Made by a program: the position numbers and the translations under genes
DNA from: Zopfochytrium polystomum
Taxonomy: Eukaryota > Chytridiomycota > Chytridiomycetes > Chytridiales > Chytridiaceae
Direction of reading: 5' to 3'
DNA: 64,000 nt
NCBI GenBank assembly: GCA_025765615.1
Contig: JAIVFJ010000109.1
Location: 156,440-220,439, forward strand
In this document: in pieces, positions 1 to 11,206 of the stretch
Position numbering within the stretch: position 1 is the first letter of the stretch
Layout of the letters: each line of letters begins with the position of its first letter
Notes under the pieces: generated by a model
Database searches by the model: none
The model's input: only the letters and a program-made list of their open reading frames with translations
Told to the model about the DNA's origin: nothing

Positions 1-320
1 CTCCCAAAGGTGGAGCGACGCTGATGGATCCAATGTCCCTCGACGCCCTCGGCGGCGAAGAGGACTCGAAGAAGTTTCTTGCTTGAAGACGAGGTCGCCC
101 AGAAAGCGATGACGCAGTCGCTCCCCATCGCCGGCGTCAACCCGGACGACTTTGATGCTGCCATTTACACGGAGGAGCTGGAAATGAATTGCTTTCACCT
201 CCACTGTGGGGCGTGCACGTCGTGGTCGACGGGCGAATCGTGATGGGGCAGAACAACCCGACGTCGCCGGCGGAATTTGGGAGGGCGATTGCGAGAGTGC
301 TGGATGGTGCACCGTCGTGA
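1..320 (+). pseudogene. Broken DJ-1/PfpI (class I glutamine amidotransferase-like) gene, left-truncated
   Basis: Three short stretches in two frames read like one DJ-1/PfpI-family protein. Frame 3 (about 3-86) carries SPKGG-like PKGGATLMDP and then LGGEEDSKKFL. Frame 1 (88-180) continues with EDEVAQKAM and VNPDDFDAAIYT, the strand that normally leads into the GGHG active-site region. Frame 3 again (204-320) gives a typical C-terminus, VVVDGRIVMGQNNPTSP, ending in TGA at 318-320. The middle of the domain, including the catalytic-cysteine nucleophile elbow, is missing between about 180 and 204, so this copy cannot make the enzyme. The family includes Hsp31/DJ-1 glyoxalase and chaperone proteins. 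The gene starts outside the window. An unrecognised intron is less likely because the gap is only about 25 bases. Confidence 0.6.
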
Positions 321-2106
321 TCGTGGAGATCGAGTTGAGTCCGGTGAGGACTATCGCTCATACAGAATAAACTTCCAAAGGGCTCAATGGAATTGTTTTA
401 CTGCGTAATATTGGGAGGGCTGGACGTTGAGAAAAGAATGCACAAGAAAGAAAAGGAAGAGAAAAAAGATAAACCAGACAACGAACAATATTCTCAAAGA
501 GAGGAATTAACGACGGGCGACTCGGCTCTTTTCGTTCAATCGTAACAGTAAGCGTCATAAACTTGCCGCAATCATGAGAAGGAAGCGAGACTCACCCTTC
601 CGCCTTTCCCTCCTCTTCCGGATGCGCCAGCGACGCTCGCACCTCTCCCTCCTGAAGCAACCAGAGTGTTTGAAGAAGTGCGAGGCATTCCAGACAGCAA
701 ATCGACAATTTTGGAGAAATAAAGAATTGCGATCAGCATTGTACAGGATTCCTTCACTTTGCTGCGGATGTACGTACCGCCAAAAGTTGAAATACCGATT
801 GCTGAACAAAACCAAGCCGGTCAGAAAAAACACTTTTGCGAAAGCGAGAAAGGAAAACTTACTAGACTTGAATCCAGTGGCTGAATGACAAGGGGACGAT
901 AAAAGTGGATTTGGGGAAAAGAACGGAGTGAAAGGGACAGAATGACAGCGCAGGACACAATATAAGCGGGGTTGCGATTAGGTCGGACGGTTTCGATGCT
1001 ATCCCGCGATATTTCCAGCGACTTACAGGGGCCGATTCCGTTCGTGAATTTGGGGACTTGGAAAGCCAGTTAGCAGGTGACGATTTCAATAACAGCTTGG
1101 CGCGCGCTCACTTTTAATGCTGGCTGAATGGGCCACAAAGGGGAAGTATAGAGGAGATTTGCAGAATCAGCATTGTGCTAGTACGTCCCGCCGGACTCAA
1201 AAAATTGCCAGGTTGCGATTCGTTCGAAGGGTTTGAGGCCATTTGGGGGCGATTGCCGGGCGCTTACATGTTGCGACTCCAATTAGGTTTTTCGAGACGG
1301 CTTGAAAAGCAGGTTTAGCAGGTGACGATTTGCGAAAAGAAACAAAAAAAAAAAGGCGAGTGCTCACGTGCAAAGCTGCCGGATGATGCGGACAGGAGAA
1401 GAACGAGGACGAGAAGTCCGAGTACGAGCGTGAAAGAACGGGCGATCATCGTTTTGGTCTTGGTCTGGTTTGTCTCTCAGTCTGCCTCTCGTCCTCTCTC
1501 CCCTTCTCCATATCCATCGCCATCGCCATCGCCAGGTTTGACCACCAACTTTCATTTCGTTGGAAACGAAATAAAAAAACAGTGCAAAGCGGAATCCATT
1601 TCGTTTTAAACCAGTCCGTGCGGGGAAGGGGTTGACCACCCCTATTACTTTAACAAATCTTCTCGTCATTTCAGTTGCAAGGACAAGGACGCAGTTATGT
1701 TTCCCGCAGCAGAACCTATTTTTGTAGATTTGCCACAAACCCAGACACACGCTGGTTCGAACTCTAAAGCCCTACGAAGCCTTCATAGGAGGTCCTCTCC
1801 CTTCGGAATTATTACATCGGTATCTGCGCGTTTTGCACGCGCACCAAACCCCAACATGGCATGAGCAGACGCACAACTGAAAATATAGTCGCTGAAAGCG
1901 CTCGTGAATTGCACTCGAATCATGGGATTGCAGTACGACGTCTTCTTTTCTTTGACTTAATCACGCGCACTCCCTCGATGCTCGTTGCACTTGGGGAATC
2001 TTTGAGGAAAGGGCTGGGCTCAAGAACTTTGAAAATTACTGTTATGGATGTGATCACCGTATCAACCACGGCCGACCACTTAGGCGTTGCTCACGGTGGG
2101 TATTGC
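321..2106. other. Intergenic, no supported gene; diverged tandem duplication of about 245 bp
   Basis: No frame here shows a recognisable protein. The region contains two diverged copies of one block, about 970-1087 and 1210-1332. Both have GGTTGCGATT near the start, CTTACA in the middle and end with the shared TAGCAGGTGACGATTT (1071-1086 and 1316-1331, spacing 245). The plus-strand frame open from 1861 to 2991 is the antisense shadow of the repeat gene described next. Confidence 0.5.
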
Positions 2107-3135
2107 TCAGGCCAGGGTTACCCACTCTGCAAATCGTTTGCACCACCAGTTCCCAACGGCTTCTGTCTGGAAACGAAACATCTCGCCCTCAAATACGTTT
2201 TTAAAGGCCTCTCCGACATCTGCCTGAAGTTCCAGCCACTGCTCAAAGAGGCCAGAGGCGGCCCACCACTGGAGGACTTTGACATCCTCAACATCCTTAA
2301 AAGGGAGAGCAGCCCACTCGATCTCCAGCCCACTCTCCTTCCACCACTGCAGGCTCTCGATTCGACCCCACCGGATGGCGCCATGGACGGATTCGTTTCT
2401 GTACCGGAGCTCGTACCCGCTGTCCAACCACCATTGGAGCACTTCCGTGCGGCCGCTTCGGCTTGCCTGGTCCATCGCCGCTACGTTGTACTTGACCTTG
2501 AGCCCGCTTTCCTTCCACCACTGGAGCACGTCAACGCATCCAGCCTGGGACGCGCATGCGATCGCGTCGTTGTCGTACTCGAGAGGCAATCCGCTGTCCT
2601 TCCACCACTGCAGCACTGGCACATGGCCGTAAAGGCTTGCGGCCGCGATCGCCCTTTCGCCATACTTCATCTCGAGCCCGCTGTCCTTCCACCACCGCAG
2701 CACGTCGACGCAGCCGTTTCCACAGGCGGACTCGATCGCGTCCGCGTCATACTTGAGCGGGAGCCCGCTGCCCCTCCACCACTGCAGGAGATCCACCCGT
2801 CTGCGGCGGCTGGCCGAGACGATCGCCTCCTCCGTGTACATGTCCGCGAGCTCCAGCCCGCTGGTCTTCCACCACTGGAGCATATCGACCGAGTCCGCGT
2901 AGTCTATGGCGTGGGCCTCTTTCAGCAGCGTTTGCACCTGCTGGCGCGGGAGATGGTGTTGGAGAAGGTCGAGCATCTCGACGGGAAATGAGCAGGCGAA
3001 AGCGATCAACGATGCAGCTTGGATGCGCGGCAGGCGAAAGAGGGACGCCACGGTGAAGCGATCACGCGGCGATTTTGAAAAGGTGCAGATCGCCATGGCG
3101 ACGTCAGTCGGTATCGGGCGAGGAGTTTGGGCCAT
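2107..3135 (-). CDS. WWKDSG repeat protein (copy A)
   Basis: Intact frame of 342 residues. An N-terminal block of about 90 residues contains TDVAMAICTF, DRFTVASLFRLPRIQAASL and then HAIDYADSVDMLQWW; it resembles a degenerate F-box helix bundle. It is followed by about nine 29-residue units with the core VLQWWKDSGLxLxYxxxA followed by ASxxG. The last unit is degenerate (EIEWAALPFK), and a C-terminal cap carries NWWCKRF. I chose the ATG at 3135 because other family members start just before the conserved xAIC block and the upstream frame overlaps an unrelated F-box remnant. The unit is ankyrin-like in layout but shorter than the 33-residue ankyrin. Function is unknown; the repeat array suggests protein binding. 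Seven or more relatives lie nearby on both strands. Confidence 0.8.
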   Translation of the reverse strand: MAQTPRPIPTDVAMAICTFSKSPRDRFTVASLFRLPRIQAASLIAFACSFPVEMLDLLQHHLPRQQVQTLLKEAHAIDYADSVDMLQWWKTSGLELADMYTEEAIVSASRRRRVDLLQWWRGSGLPLKYDADAIESACGNGCVDVLRWWKDSGLEMKYGERAIAAASLYGHVPVLQWWKDSGLPLEYDNDAIACASQAGCVDVLQWWKESGLKVKYNVAAMDQASRSGRTEVLQWWLDSGYELRYRNESVHGAIRWGRIESLQWWKESGLEIEWAALPFKDVEDVKVLQWWAASGLFEQWLELQADVGEAFKNVFEGEMFRFQTEAVGNWWCKRFAEWVTLA

Positions 3136-3233
3136 CGTTGGTTTTGGGGAAGGTTGATTGGACAGAATTTCATTTGTAACTGGAAACCAGCTTTGCTCAT
3201 TTCGCTCTCGCTCAGTGCCCCTCTCATCCTTCC

Positions 3234-3432
3234 TCCTTTCCCCAAAACACGGTGAGCGATCGCGTCGTTCCATAGGAGGTCGCGGATCTCCCAATCTGTC
3301 CTCACCTCCGCATAGGCGCCAGGGAACAAACTCTGCGCTTGCTTCTTTAAAACGGCCGGCGCCAACGGTACGACAGCGACACAGTTGTTCGCCCTTGTGG
3401 TCAATCTCCGATATGATCTCGCGCGGGGCAGC
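3234..3432 (-). pseudogene. Truncated F-box/LRR-family remnant 1
   Basis: The minus strand holds PREIISEID, the start of the F-box-like domain seen in the intact gene at 22272, followed almost directly by the C-terminal block CVAVVPLAP, QAQSLFPGAYAEVRTD and LLWNDAIAHRVLGKGG. The whole middle of the roughly 330-residue protein is absent, so this is an internally deleted copy. A second remnant with the same architecture lies at 3939-4283. It sits directly upstream of WWKDSG copy A and in the same orientation. Confidence 0.6.
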
Positions 3433-3938
3433 ATTTTCCGGGGCAATGTGTGGTCCACAATCGACGACAGGGAGAGGAAAAGCATTCACACTACTGACGA
3501 ATAATAATGAGAAACATTTATTTCCCGTTTTTCTTTCCTTGACCGAAAGGTCTCTGCGTTCAAAGAGGTTTCAAATCGATACAAGATATCGCGATAGTTA
3601 CAACCGCGGCGGAGGGTTTATCACAGTGTTAGATGGTTTCGGTGAACGCCGTGATCGGTTGGCTCACGGGTTTTTGCAATTAAATGGGCCCCGTTCGTCC
3701 AAGAATGGTAGAAAACACACAATCTAAGTCAAAAGAAAGTTGACTAGGTGACACGCTTGGTGAGACTCACAACTCGACACCTGCTTTGCTCAGAGAAGGG
3801 CGTTGGCTCAGTTCAGCGGAAGAGCCGAAGGATGAAAAAACCGGTATAAAAGAAAGTGGGGAAGTAGAATGGCGACGATCGCTCGCTGACAATGGTTGTC
3901 TACAAGTTGAATCACTCAGAGTCCTCCTCATCGTTGCT
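3433..3938. other. Spacer between two F-box-family remnants
   Basis: I see no supported gene in this stretch of about 500 bases. Plus-strand frames through it are antisense to, or continuous with, the flanking remnants. Confidence 0.4.
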
Positions 3939-4283
3939 CTAAACCACTTTCTTCCCCCAAAAAAGAGTCATCGATCGCGAGTCGTTCTCAATGTAGTCAC
4001 CAACCTCCCGATCCGTCCTCACCTCCACATTGGCGCCTGGGAACAAACTCTGAGTTCCTTCCTTCATGACGTCGGGCGACAATGGCAACACATGGACAAA
4101 GCTTTTCGCCGCCTTGCTGTACTCTTCATTCCTATTTTGTTCCAGAAACAGATGCACATCAATCAATCCAGACTTATCCTTCCGGTCGGCGTCCCCCTCT
4201 GATGGGGAAGGCAAAGTTGCAGCCTGGGCAGAGGGAAGGAACGCTCCGAACTGCGATCTCCGATACGATCTCGCGTGGGGCCG
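3939..4283 (-). pseudogene. Truncated F-box/LRR-family remnant 2
   Basis: Minus-strand sequence around 4255-4283 encodes PREIVSEIAVR, matching the N-terminal PRVIVSEIAVR of the intact gene at 22272. Sequence at 3939-4214 encodes the C-terminal block LIDVHLFLEQNRNEEYSKAA, then LPLSPDVMKEGTQSLFPGA and EVRTDREVGDYIEND, ending in TAG. The two blocks are in different frames and the central leucine-rich part is gone. The C-terminal block extends 15 or so residues past the point where the intact gene stops, which suggests the intact gene carries an early stop. Confidence 0.65.
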
Positions 4284-5072
4284 TTTGCTGGGTCGACCGT
4301 GTTGGTATTGTGGGATCCTGCATAGGCAACAGTTTGCTTGACAGTGCCAATTCGACCAATCAAGTTCGCAAAGCGCCAGCCGGCTTTGACCAACGGATTG
4401 TTCCTTTTGGTGTGCTCAAACTTATGCTCGCTATTGGCAATCTCAAAACGAGAAGACATTACGTGCTGCGCATGTAGGAGCATTGGAGCAATACGAAGTG
4501 TGAGGACTACACGAGCGATTCTTGAGGCTCAAGTTTCCCCCCGCCCTCAATCTGGCAGATGAATGTGGGTATCGCCGTAATTTCCTCGGTTTGAGAGATC
4601 TCTTGGAATTCATGTGACGCCGATGGCCGAGCAGGCTACCACAGTGCTTCTTGCAAAAGGGGGAAATTGGAGGATTAGGCGCCTCCGAGCCAAGATCAGA
4701 GCGGAAAGATGGACGGGATTCGTCGGAGGGGTGCGCAAGCTTGTTGACTCACGAGCAAACAAAATGATTCCCGTTGATCTCCGATAATTGGACAAAGGGA
4801 AGACTGACACTACCGCAAGATTCGGCGTGCTACCCCGCGCGGTTGTGTTCTACTTGTATTTACTAAAAGTCAGTTGTTTGACGGATGGCTGGCTCATCCG
4901 CCCGAACTCTTTGACTTGATTTTGCCGTCCCGACAGGGCCTGCGACAGACCCCGCTTGCATTTGGGCTCGCGGTTGCCTTTTTTGGTTTCTTTTCCTTTG
5001 CGGAAACCATAAGTAAAAAATGAAGGCCAACAGAAAAAAAAGAAACAAAAAAGAAACAATCAACACAGCATA
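4284..5072. other. Intergenic, no supported gene
   Basis: No recognisable coding sequence. An A/T-rich patch at 5028-5072 (AGAAAAAAAAGAAAC type) lies immediately before the beta-lactamase-like gene and probably belongs to its 5' untranslated or promoter region. Confidence 0.4.
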
Positions 5073-7067
5073 ATGAAGACCGCCTCGTCCAAGTCGCCCG
5101 CGCTGTCCTCGCCGTCCTGGCCGTCCAAGTCCATCTCCACGTCGCTCCTCGTGGCCACGGTCTTGGCGGGCGTCTCAGCCTGGGCGGCGTCGAGGTAGAG
5201 AGAGCTACGCGTGGGATGATGTTGATCATGCTTCCAGTGAAAGAGGGGACTTGGATCGTAGCGTCGGAGCGATTACACCGCCTCCCTAACCACAAATCCA
5301 ATCGCCAGATACTTTCTTGGCGGCCTAGCCCTTCCTGCCTCATGCAAGGTGAGAGGCAACCCACTGATGGAAGTCATCCTGCTCCGGAGGCTGAGAATCC
5401 CCTTTCGTTTACCTAATCGCGCAGCTCTTTGGGCTGGGCTGCCCGCCCGTCCTGCCCAGCCGCGGATTCGTCCACCCGGAGCACAAGTACATCGAGCCTC
5501 TTTTCCACAAGATCTTCGTCGAAGGCGACGACGTCGGCGCAAGCTTTACGGCGTACGGTTAGTTGATCGCGTCCAAACACCTTTCCACGATCGCTTATCC
5601 CCCTCCCATGCTTTCAACAAAAGTCGACGGCGTCAAAATCGCCGAGCTCTACGGCGGCCACACCGACAAAACCTACACGACCCCCTACACCGAAGATACC
5701 CTCCAGCTCGTCTTCTCATCCAGCAAGATGGTCACCACCTTTGCCGTCCTCTCGCTCCTCGACCGGGGCGCCATCCCGAGCCTCGACGTCAAAGTCGCAG
5801 ACTACTGGCCCGAGTTCGCCGAGGGCGGCAAGGAGAACGTCACTATCTCCCAGCTGCTGTCGCACCGCGCAGGCCTGCCGTTCTTGGACCCGGAGCGCGC
5901 GCCGGGGGTGAAGGAGCTGGGGAATTTGGACGGGTTGGCGAGGAAGATTGCGGGGCAGCCGCACGCGTTTGGAGGGGAGGTGCGCAGCGCGTATCACGCG
6001 TTGGCGGGTGGGTGGTTTGTGAACGAGTTTGTGAGGCGCGCGGACCCAAAGGGACGCAGCATCCGATACGTCGTACAGTTGAGTAGTTGCTCTTTCTTTC
6101 ACCTTGCTCGATCTCGCTTGTACTTCTCTCACGCTCAGCTACACTCGCTCAGGGAAGACATCCTCCCCATCATCTCCTCGTCAACCCCCTCCGAGCGCCC
6201 CTACGAATTTTACCTCGGCTTGACCGACGAACAGTACCCAACGCTCATCCCCCGCGTGGCGCCCGTGATCGGCCTCTCGATGCTGCAGTCCGTCTTCAAC
6301 CTCCTCGTGCCGCACAGCATCCAGCACGCGCTGGGCTCCGTGCCCATCTCGGCCGTTATGTTCGACGCCATCATGGACCCGACCTCGATCTGCGCAAAGG
6401 CCGTGTTCCGGTCCGGCCCGACCTTCGACCCGACGTGGAAGCAGTTCCCGGAGACGTACAACAACGAGTATATTTGGCGGTCGGAGAACCCCTCGTTTGG
6501 AGGGTTGACGAATGCGAGGACGGTGAGATTTGGGGCGCTGGAAGTCGGAGGGGCGAAGGGAAAAGTCTGTGTGGGCTTGTTTGTTAATGCAGCACTGAAA
6601 ACTCCATAACAGCTCGCCCGCCTCGCCGCGTTCATGGTCCACAACGGCACTCTCGACGGCGTCACCCTCTTCCAGCCGTCGACCATGCGGGCGGCGCTCG
6701 AGCTGCAGGACGCGCGCATGGACGACGTCGTGCAATGTACTTTGCCATCACGAAAGCCGGGTGGGGCAGCTTCGACACTCAGTTTGTCAACGGCACCACA
6801 TTCTACGGGTGGAGCGGGTCGGGTGGGTCGATTATTCTGGTGAGTGTGGGTGAAAATGGGGACGTGAATGCTCAAAGATATCGTAGTATGCTCATCCAAT
6901 TGTTGTAACACAAACAAAAATAACACAATCAGTGGAGCTACGAGCTGAACCTGGCAGTCTCGTACGTAATGAACGTTGGACACTTTGAAATGCTCGGCGA
7001 CAAGCGCAGCCGCACGATTGTCGAGGGTATCGTGAATCATCTGAAGAGCTTGAAGGCGACTGCTTGA
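5073..7067 (+). CDS. Beta-lactamase-like serine hydrolase, N-terminal membrane anchor, 7 exons
   Basis: Reconstructed exons are 5073-5194, 5309-5348, 5425-5557, 5624-6077, 6153-6522, 6613-6839 and about 6934-7067. Each intron runs GT..AG and all phases agree. The N-terminus has a basic stretch and one hydrophobic segment (STSLLVATVLAGVSAWAA), so a type II membrane anchor is likely. The catalytic SxxK motif is SSSK at residues 130-133; YHALAGGWFVNE near 222 occupies the usual second-motif position; LLSHRAGLP and GWSGSGGS are further family signatures. The family (class C beta-lactamase/LACTB-like, esterase EstB-like) hydrolyses esters or amides; the substrate here is unknown. A one-base shift near 6733 breaks the sixth exon between DDVV and MYFAITKAGWG; it could be a consensus error or inactivation. 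The intron at 6078-6152 is 75 nt and keeps the frame open. Confidence 0.8.
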
Positions 7068-7227
7068 TTGGGTGCTACGAGGAAGAGCAACAATCATGAA
7101 GATCCAGGCGGATTGGAGTGGAGTAGAGAGCATAGGGGGCCTCATTGTCGTATGAATAGCAAGCGTCGTGTTTAAACCATCGTTCGTTCATCATGCACCG
7201 TTTTTCACTTCTCTCGGCAAAAGCAGT

Positions 7228-8230
7228 CCGTGCTCGCGATCGCGATCTGCAGCTACATTGAATGCAACACCGAGCGCTTTGCATCTGCATCCCTCCTCCT
7301 CCGCCTGCATCAAATACAGGCGGTATCCCTGGGCAACATAACACCGCTGACCGCAGCCAGCAGTCGGAGGCACGTCAGTATGTTGCAGTGGTGGAAAGAC
7401 AGCGGTCTGCCACTCAAGTACGATAGACGATGGCGCACTAGATGAGGCGGAATCGGCAGAGGCGCTTCAGTGGTGTTGGGACAGCGGCTGGAGCTGCAGT
7501 ATACGGACAGGGCGATCCACAGCGCCAGTTTCCGTGGACGGCTGGACTGTTGAGTTGGTGGAAGTACAGCGGGCTCCCACTCAAGTACGATGAGGAGCCC
7601 CTGCGTGCTGCCTCTTATTCAGGAAGGACCGACATCTTGCAGTGGTGGAAGGACAGCGGACTCCAATTGAAGTATAACGAAACGGCACTGACCGCTGCCA
7701 GCAGCCAGGGGCACGTCAGCGTTGCAGTGGTGGAAGGATACTGGTCTGCCACTCAAGTACGATAACACAGCAGCGTTGTTTGCTTCGGATGACGGAAAAA
7801 TCGATGTTCTGCAGTGGTGGAAGGACTGCGGCCTCGAGTTCCGGTGCGACCGCAATGGACGCAGCCAGCATACAGCGGGACGCACACACTCCCAGTGGTG
7901 GAAAGACAGTGGATGTGAGCTCAGGTACACAAGAAACGCTGTCAGAGTTGCCACCAGTGACGTTAGGGTCGAAATCCTCCAGTGGTGGAGAGACAGTGAG
8001 TGGACTTGACTTGGACTGGGCTGCAGTCCGCTTGGAGGATGCGTCGCACACCAAGGTCCTCGACTGGTGGGAGGGGTCCGACCTGTTTGAGGCAATGGCT
8101 GAAGAGGCACGGTGGACGGGCGAGTGGCTTTGGCGGACGTCCTTATGCGTCCAAGTTTCCTTCGAAAACCGCATGCCGTCAAAAAATGGTGGCAGGACCG
8201 GTGTTCGGCATTGAACGCGACCTGCGCGTA
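7228..8230 (+). pseudogene. WWKDSG repeat copy B, frameshifted
   Basis: The N-terminal block (VLAIAICSYIECNTERFASAS, about 7230-7320) is followed by repeats in at least four frames: 7360-7440, 7560-7730, 7720-8009 and 8020-8170. The block that normally joins the N-terminal part to the first repeat is missing. A family-type C-terminal cap, AVKKWWQDRCSAL, is readable near 8167-8205 in yet another frame. Units such as ILQWWKDSGLQLKYNETAL are still clear. At least four indels plus the deletion make this a pseudogene rather than a consensus artefact. Confidence 0.7.
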
Positions 8231-8276
8231 ACTGCACAGATTCGACATAAATACAAAAATGCGGTCAAGTCACCTA

Positions 8277-8460
8277 CTTCTGCCACCCGTCTCGCGATCG
8301 CGATCTGCGGCAACATTGAATGCGACAACGAGCGCTTGCAGGCAACTGCAGGCAGTTTCCTCGCTCGGCGTAAAACAGCGAATGTACAGCTACTACGAGT
8401 ATTTCCGATGGAACGCCTTCGAACGAATCTGCGCTCCCAAAGGGAAATGCCTTAGCAGGG
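8277..8460 (+). pseudogene. Orphan N-terminal fragment of the WWKDSG family
   Basis: Sequence encodes RLAIAICGNIECDNERLQA and then a diverged LFRLPRIQ equivalent (SFLARRKTANVQLL), that is, only the N-terminal domain. No repeat unit follows. It lies about 50 bases past copy B in the same orientation and may be the start of a further deleted copy. Confidence 0.5.
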
Positions 8461-8818
8461 CACCGCGTTAACCACTCACCAACAGGACGGCACGACTATC
8501 TCTGACATTAACTATTACGTTTTGTTTTCCATTCCGTCATGATAGTATATCGGTATCGTGGCCTACCAATGAGGTCGAAATGTACGCCCGTGAGGACAAG
8601 TGATTGGATTCACGATACGTGTTTTTCGTGGCACGGAAAGCCAGCCAATTATAAACTTCACTAGAAGTGAGGAAACAGTGCATCACCGCAAGGTCCGCAT
8701 GAAAGGTTGCTTTTGTTGATACTGACGACTCACCATTCCGCAGATCACCCTTTCCACTCCGCTCGGTGTTTTCCCGAATGGCTTTGAAACGCTCGCACCC
8801 TGTTCGGATTGCCAGAAT
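8461..8818. other. Intergenic, nothing recognised
   Basis: No frame with recognisable protein. The stretch lies between a plus-strand fragment and the 3' end of a minus-strand repeat gene. Confidence 0.4.
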
Positions 8819-9725
8819 TCAACATCGATCCACCTTGTCCAACCACCACTTCTTCACAACTTCGTGCGGCGTGAAGCTCACTGCATCACTAGTATACTTG
8901 AAGGGAAGTCCACTGTCAATCCACCACTGTAAGCACTTCGACCCGCCCAGCGAAGCTGGCAGCCGCAATCGGGCGGACCCCGTATCGCACCTCCAGCCCG
9001 CTGTCCTTCCACCATTGCAGCACACAAATCGATCCCTTCTCGGAAGCGATATCCAAACATTCGTCGTTGTACTTGAGCGGAAGCCCGCTGTCTTTCCACC
9101 ACTCCAGCGCACTAATCGATGCGTTTTCGGATGCGATTTTCAAACAATCTTCGTTGTACTTGAGCGGAAGCCCGCTGTCCTTCCACCACTGCAGAACGTC
9201 GACGTGGCCGTGACGGCTGGCGTCTTTCATCGCCGTCTCGTCGTACTTGAGTTCGAGCCCGCTGTCCTTCCACCACTGCAGGACGTCGACGTGACCGTTT
9301 CCCGATGCCCAACAAATCGCGTCCGAGGTATATTCCAGCGGGAGGCCGCTGTCCTTCCACCACCGCAGGAGATCGAGCCGTCCGCGACGGCACGCCGAGT
9401 CGATCGCGTCCTCCGAGTAAATGCAGTCGAGCAGGTGGAGTCCGTTGTCTTTCCACCACTGGAGTACCTCGACCGAGTCGACAAAGTCGACGGCGAAGCT
9501 GCCGCACAGTATCTCTTCGACCACCTCCGGTGGGATGTTTTGCAGGAGAAAGCTGAGAACGTCGATTGACGCTGACAACAGCGACAATTGGAAGTCTTTG
9601 CGGAGCTCCAGCAAGCACGCGGCCTGGATGCGTGGCAGGCGGAAGAGGGATGCGGCGGCGTAACGGTCGCGCGGCGAGTCTGTGTGGGTGCAGATCGCGA
9701 TTGTGACGACGGACGGGAGCATCAT
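8819..9725 (-). CDS. WWKDSG repeat protein (copy C), one frameshift near the 3' end
   Basis: ATG at 9725 opens MMLPSVVTIAICTH, DRYAAASLFRLPRIQAACLL, then about seven 29-residue units with the consensus VLQWWKDSGLxLKYNE. At about 8933 the frame moves by one base: GRVEVL should continue as QWWIDSGLPFKYTSDA and the usual cap VVKKWWLDKVDRC, which are present in the adjacent frame and end at 8819. Read in one frame the protein stops early. Because everything else is intact and the shift is one extra base at a TT, I call it a CDS with a probable consensus error. The long plus-strand frame over the same DNA (8766-9569) is a shadow. Confidence 0.7.
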
Positions 9726-10654
9726 GACTGTCAAAGGGGCTTGTGGCGAAGTTTTGCTAGTTTTTTTTTTGGTTTGTGCCTTCACACCAGGGGAAAGAGC
9801 CGTGCTAATTGCGAAAGGCGATGAATGCACGGGACGATGAAAGAGAGCTCGAACGAAGTGTATTGGCACGAGCAGAGGGCTTTTTTAAAATTTTTGGAAG
9901 AGTTAAGAGGAGAGGAGAAGTAAAAAGCTATGGTGGAGCGGCGACGTTCGGAGGGCGGCCGATACCCGCGACAGTGATCGACTGCGCCCGGCGCCAAAAC
10001 GTCGCGGCGGTCGACCAGCGTGTCGGCGGGATAGGTCACCCACTAGACGCATTTTGCTCAACGCTCTCACTTTTTTCTGTGGTTTTTGGAACCATCAAAA
10101 AGTCAACGGAGGATGTACTATGACGCATTTGCGCGGTTGGTCCAGCAAATGTACCGACAAATGGACGTATTTTTGTGATATGTGGGGTTTGTGGGAGTGG
10201 TCCTCAATGTTCTTCAGAAGCATCGATACTTTGGCGGGGAAACTGGGTCGAAACAAGCGCGCACGCCCGCCGAAAAGTCGGGAATGGACATCGCTGTGGT
10301 GCACAATTGGATCTACTACGACACGTTTTTTTCCCCGTGGAACACGACAGATTCACGTTTCCTTGAAACCTCTTTACGCAAGTGCTTAAAAGAAGTGAGC
10401 CATGCGAGTTCATGCTAAGTGATGGTTTTCAGTTATATTTGGTTTTATTTATGCTGACGACTCACAACATCCCGCAGCCATCAGACCCATGGCTTCGAAA
10501 AAAAATGGGGGCCCCCCCCTTGGAGGTTAGGTCCACTCGCACGCTTTCCGGTTTGGCGACAGAACTTCAGAGAGCTCCATCCAGCTGCCCAACTCACCAT
10601 TGTTAACCTCTTCGTTCTTCGCCCCACTCACTGCATCACTGGGTACTTCAAAGG
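9726..10654. other. Intergenic; one weak unrecognised coding stretch
   Basis: About 10119-10393 on the plus strand reads as a protein-like stretch in one frame (KSGMDIAVVHNWIYYDTFF, then SRFLETSLRKCLKE) but has one in-frame TGA near 10174 and no recognisable family. It could be part of a decayed gene. Otherwise nothing is supported here. Confidence 0.25.
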
Positions 10655-11160
10655 AATTCCGCTGTCAATCCACCACTGCAGGACCCCGACCTCCCAGCGA
10701 CCCTCGCAGCATCATCGCACGGTGATCGATACGCAACTCGAGCCACTGTCCTTCCTGTCGATCCCAATCGGGGACGCCCATTCCAGTACAATCCTCTTTG
10801 TACTTGAGCGATGCCCGCTGTCTTTCCACCACTCCAGACCGTCGACTTCCTGCGACGGCTAGTGTCAATCATCGCCCGCTCGTCGTACTTGAGCTCGAGC
10901 CCGCTGTCCTTCCTCCACTGCAGGACGTCGACATGACCGAGTGTGGACCCACCAAATCGCGTCCGCACTGTATTCCAGCGGGAGCCCGCTCTCTTTCCAC
11001 CACTGCAAGAAGATCCAGCCGTCCACCGTAGCTCGCCAAGCCGATCGCGTGCTCCGAGGACAAGTCGTCGAGCTGCAGCAGCTCTCTGTCCTTCCAGCGG
11101 TGGAGTGCCTCGACCGAGCTGATGTAGTGAACGGCGCGTGCTTGCGCAGCGCCCTTCGAT
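10655..11160 (-). pseudogene. WWKDSG repeat copy D, heavily decayed
   Basis: Recognisable pieces are VHYISSVEALHRWKDRELLQL (first unit, with HRW replacing QWW), ASYGGRLDLL and later units spread over all three frames (fragments of ELKYDERAMIDTSR and WWKDSG-equivalent GGKTAG in a shifted frame). The N-terminal domain is not found directly upstream. It lies head to tail with copy E, which suggests that it arose by local duplication. Confidence 0.6.
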
Positions 11161-11206
11161 CTGCTTCCAGGCGACGTGCCCTTTTTTCGGGTAAGGCCGC
11201 CAGAAT

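Noticed and set aside
1745..1765. Possible tRNA B box (GGTTCGAACTC)
   Set aside because: No T-stem can be paired around it and no A box or acceptor stem is present upstream.
1861..2991. 376-residue open frame on the plus strand
   Set aside because: It is exactly antisense to WWKDSG copy A; codons of the repeat unit read backwards as PAVLPPLQHVDA-type repeats in every copy, so the frame is a shadow of a GC-rich repeat.
5349..6086. Arg/Pro-rich frame overlapping the beta-lactamase gene
   Set aside because: Wrong-frame reading of exons 3 and 4 and the introns between; the true frame shows family motifs.
8766..9569. Long plus-strand frame with PAVLPPLQ repeats
   Set aside because: Antisense shadow of copy C, same reason.
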